From: Bin87 sp034423575
Lineage (GTDB): Bacteria; Chloroflexota; Dehalococcoidia; Lucifugimonadales; UBA3495
Length of the DNA stretch: 64,000 nucleotides
Assembly (NCBI GenBank): GCA_034423575.1
Contig: DAOUIF010000028.1
Coordinates: forward strand, 70,160 to 134,159
Direction of reading: 5' to 3'
Shown here piece by piece: positions 63,945 to 64,000 of this stretch; position 1 is the stretch's first letter; each line of letters starts with the position of its first letter. The translations under genes and the position numbers were made by a program. Under the pieces are notes generated by a model. That model was not told where the DNA came from, ran no database searches, and saw nothing but the letters and a program-made list of their open reading frames with translations.

Positions 63945-64000
63945 ATGAACATTGCCGAGTTTATCACCGAGCTTTACTGCAAGATAGACGACGCCTTGCC
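63945..64000 (+). CDS. Transposase, 5' end only
   Basis: Only 18 full codons are in view, from ATG 63945 with GAGGAA five bases upstream: MNIAEFITELYCKIDDAL. The pattern (x-x-x-E/A-F-I-x-x-x-Y/F-C-x-I/V-D-D) is that of the N-terminus of IS982-type transposases, in which this helix precedes the DDE domain. The call rests on a short segment and needs the next sequence. The rest of the element lies beyond the window. Confidence 0.55.
   Translation, partial: MNIAEFITELYCKIDDAL

Overview
This 64 kb window is GC-rich, gene-dense bacterial DNA. I read it as a Chloroflexota genome, most likely Dehalococcoidia of the SAR202 type. The pointers are a peptide-binding lipoprotein with the EV/VEK-rich linker usual in that phylum, and a catabolic gene set rich in LLM-class flavin oxidoreductase, FMN hydroxyacid oxidase, MmgE/PrpD, M20 amidohydrolases, VOC proteins and thiamine-diphosphate enzymes. 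No rRNA gene is present, so the taxonomy is inference. The window has one tRNA (selenocysteine), no CRISPR array, and the start of one transposase gene at the right edge.

Layout. 0-10 kb: 3' end of a pyruvate:ferredoxin oxidoreductase beta gene, a small hypothetical gene, an FMN 2-hydroxyacid oxidase, then a minus-strand run (hydrolase, TenA, PIG-L deacetylase, MaoC-like protein, TPR protein, acetyltransferase), an M20 peptidase and RNase D. 10-20 kb: HpcH aldolase, thiolase with DUF35 partner, a peptide-type ABC importer without its ATPases, acyl-CoA ligase and PII. 20-34 kb: EVE protein, TPP enzyme, tandem VOC genes, hydrolase, two tandem multi-pass membrane proteins, cysteine desulfurase, a membrane kinase-like protein and tandem M20 amidohydrolases. 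34-40 kb: glycerate kinase, SRPBCC protein and a lutABC lactate-oxidation operon ending in a HEPN/MNT pair.

40-45 kb is the most interesting part. A tRNA-Sec gene lies directly downstream of trxA. About 4 kb away is a ferredoxin:thioredoxin reductase catalytic-subunit gene whose active-site CHC motif reads C-H-UGA. The UGA is followed by a hairpin with the GGCAGGTCTGCC apex found in E. coli-type SECIS elements, and the reading frame then continues for 56 sense codons. I interpret this as a selenoprotein, with selenocysteine replacing the cluster-proximal redox cysteine. Between these genes lie an RlmD-Maf fusion and the Tat genes.

45-64 kb: a complete pyruvate dehydrogenase operon (lpd, E1 alpha, E1 beta, E2) followed by another TPP enzyme, a 136-bp tandem duplication with REP-like hairpins, a two-domain ThyX, an ECF sigma/anti-sigma pair with a 50-residue zinc ribbon, MmgE/PrpD, LLM oxidoreductase, a HicB-like small ORF interrupted by UGA, a large alpha/beta hydrolase, and a 1251-residue degenerate-CHAT/STAND-NTPase/TPR protein next to the transposase.

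Functionally, the hydroxyacid oxidase, LutABC, the PDH complex and the ferredoxin oxidoreductase converge on lactate, pyruvate and acetyl-CoA. Ferredoxin, the Sec-containing reductase and thioredoxin could form a redox relay. Several plus-strand genes have a TATAAT-like box ending 4 to 8 bases before the ATG and no Shine-Dalgarno sequence, which suggests leaderless transcription.
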